DNA of 64,000 nucleotides from Prolixibacteraceae bacterium. GTDB taxonomy: Bacteria > Bacteroidota > Bacteroidia > Bacteroidales > Prolixibacteraceae. A program made the translations under genes and the position numbers. The stretch lies in assembly GCA_019459485.1 (NCBI GenBank), contig JAIBEZ010000011.1:87588-151587 (forward strand), in the 5' to 3' direction. The notes beneath the pieces are model-generated. The model was not told where the DNA came from. It saw only the letters and a list, made by a program, of their open reading frames with translations, and did no database searches. Positions 62,931-64,000 of this stretch are shown in pieces; positions within the stretch are counted from its first letter, which is position 1; every line of letters begins with the position of its first letter.

Positions 62931-64000
62931 CTATTTCTTCTTTTGTGTCTTTTTCTCAACCTTATTTTCCTGTAATTCGGTGGATTCCTCCGGTTCTTCA
63001 ATTGCACCCTTTTTTCCTTCAGAATAATACGCACCATAAATGAGCGCAAATACGACCACAATTGAAATGTACAAGGCATTTGGAATTGGTGGCGGATCGC
63101 CTGCTCCATAAGAGTGCATTCCTGATAAATAGTAGTTTACGCCAAAGAAGGTCATAAGTACCACGCCCAAGCCAAGTAGTGCCAGACTGCTCAGCGCAAG
63201 TGTACTTTTTAATCCGGGAATTTTACGCAGATGCAGAATAATGGCGTAAACAAGAACAGTCACCAATGCCCAGGTTTCCTTTGGATCCCAGCCCCAATAG
63301 CGACCCCACGATTCGTTGGCCCAAACACCTCCGATAAACGAACCGATTGTCATCATAAACAAGCCAACAATCAAGGCCATTTCAATAATATACGACACCT
63401 CAAGAATGGTGAAACGGATATTTTGTTCGTTCTTTTTGTTTCTCAGGATCATTAACACCAGGTTGAGCATTCCGAGCAAAGCGCCCATGGCAAAAAATCC
63501 ATAACTGGCAGTAATAACTGCTACGTGTACAATCAGCCAGTATGATTTTAATACCGGAACCAATGGGGTGATTTCAGGGTTCATCCAGCTCATTCCGGCG
63601 ACAAAAAGTATGATGGCTGTTAACAGCGTTGTTACTGCCAATGTGATGGGGGAGCGGCGGGCAAAAATAAATCCTGAAAGTATGGTAGCCCAACCGATGT
63701 AAATCATGGTTTCGTAACCGTTGCTCCAGGGAGCATGACCCGATATGTACCAGCGAATGCCCAGACCGGCTGTGTAAAGCATAAATGCGACAAATACCAG
63801 AAGCGTTCCGGCATTTATGAATTTCGTATAACTCGCACCAGGTTTCAAAATGAGTACAAAATGAAATACCAGCAAAACGAATCCAAGCAAGGCGAATATT
63901 TTGGCCAGTTTTCCGAAGATATTAAAATTATTGTAGAAGACTTCGAGGCTGATTTTGGAGGGTGACGGAATTATATCGGCCCCATATGTATTTTGGTATT
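62931..64000 (-). CDS. cytochrome c biogenesis protein CcsA (ResB/CcsA type), cut by the window edge
   Basis: Polytopic haem-handling protein for cytochrome c assembly (system II). The WWD-type motif GRYWGWDPKETWALV and conserved His residues around HAPWSNGYETM and MHSYGAG are present. The open frame continues without a stop from the window edge (YQNTYGADIIPSPSKISLE), a segment typical of the linker in Bacteroidetes ResB-CcsA fusions. The true start lies beyond the window. It converges with the methyltransferase gene. Confidence 0.88.
   Translation of the reverse strand, partial: YQNTYGADIIPSPSKISLEVFYNNFNIFGKLAKIFALLGFVLLVFHFVLILKPGASYTKFINAGTLLVFVAFMLYTAGLGIRWYISGHAPWSNGYETMIYIGWATILSGFIFARRSPITLAVTTLLTAIILFVAGMSWMNPEITPLVPVLKSYWLIVHVAVITASYGFFAMGALLGMLNLVLMILRNKKNEQNIRFTILEVSYIIEMALIVGLFMMTIGSFIGGVWANESWGRYWGWDPKETWALVTVLVYAIILHLRKIPGLKSTLALSSLALLGLGVVLMTFFGVNYYLSGMHSYGAGDPPPIPNALYISIVVVFALIYGAYYSEGKKGAIEEPEESTELQENKVEKKTQKKK

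Noticed and set aside
1..64000. tRNA or rRNA genes
   Set aside because: No acceptor/T-loop pattern or rRNA-like sequence was noticed by eye; a covariance-model scan would be needed to exclude them.

Overview
The window looks like chromosomal DNA of a Bacteroidota bacterium, most plausibly a free-living, polysaccharide-using member of the Marinilabiliales/Prolixibacteraceae type (the phylum is well supported, the family is inference). Support: C-terminal type IX secretion sorting domains on several secreted proteins, -33 TTG / -7 TAnnTTT-like promoters, Bacteroidetes-type ECF sigma factors, GH29 and GH5 glycosidases, DUF1080 and CotH surface proteins, a leuA-leuC-leuD-leuA2-leuB order, and a ResB/CcsA-type cytochrome c biogenesis protein. 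No rRNA, tRNA, CRISPR array or intact insertion sequence was seen.

Layout. 0-2.2 kb: ECF sigma factor and a luciferase-like flavin monooxygenase. 2.2-6.8 kb: an eroded glycan-degradation patch holding an intact alpha-L-fucosidase and GH5 cellulase among gene remnants (DNA/RNA endonuclease tail, secreted-protein head, GH42 beta-galactosidase tail). 6.8-16.2 kb: a nine-gene minus-strand operon (alpha/beta hydrolase, DUF4242, acetoacetate-decarboxylase-like, three small membrane proteins, patatin, metallophosphoesterase, GMC oxidoreductase) that looks like an uncharacterised lipid or steroid-like oxidation pathway. 16.3-24.7 kb: a protease-rich island. A papain-like peptidase and a large Cys-containing multidomain protein run on minus; an unknown 350-residue protein, a CHAT caspase-like protease and a TPR protein run on plus. 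The peptidase operon and the lipid operon share an identically arranged 26-bp promoter block. 24.7-33 kb: desaturase, membrane LytTR regulator, CotH/lamin-tail protein, TolB-like and DUF1080 secreted proteins.

33.2-41.6 kb: leucine biosynthesis operon preceded by an Ile/Leu-rich leader peptide and a clear attenuator. It is interrupted by a four-helix-bundle gene, flanked by 41-bp direct repeats, and by a methyltransferase. It is followed by a MNT/HepT toxin-antitoxin pair, an L,D-transpeptidase and a 21-bp heptad-coding repeat array.

43.5-46 kb: VOC protein, membrane acyltransferase-like protein, T9SS cargo. 46-53.9 kb: the most unusual locus, apparently one operon. It encodes a PqqD-like protein, an ATP-grasp ligase, a type III PLP decarboxylase, a urea-transporter/M23-peptidase fusion, a TPR-headed outer-membrane barrel and a TPR protein, with an HMA-AraC regulator upstream. 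It could make, modify and export or sense a small amino-acid or peptide product. 53.9-57.3 kb: ECF sigma/anti-sigma operon with Spy/CnrX-like periplasmic proteins and small Gly/Lys-rich secreted proteins. 57.4-62.9 kb: YeeE/YedE transporter, cytochrome bd (cydAB), a cobalamin-binding radical SAM enzyme and a methyltransferase in one tight operon. 62.9-64 kb: CcsA, running off the window edge.
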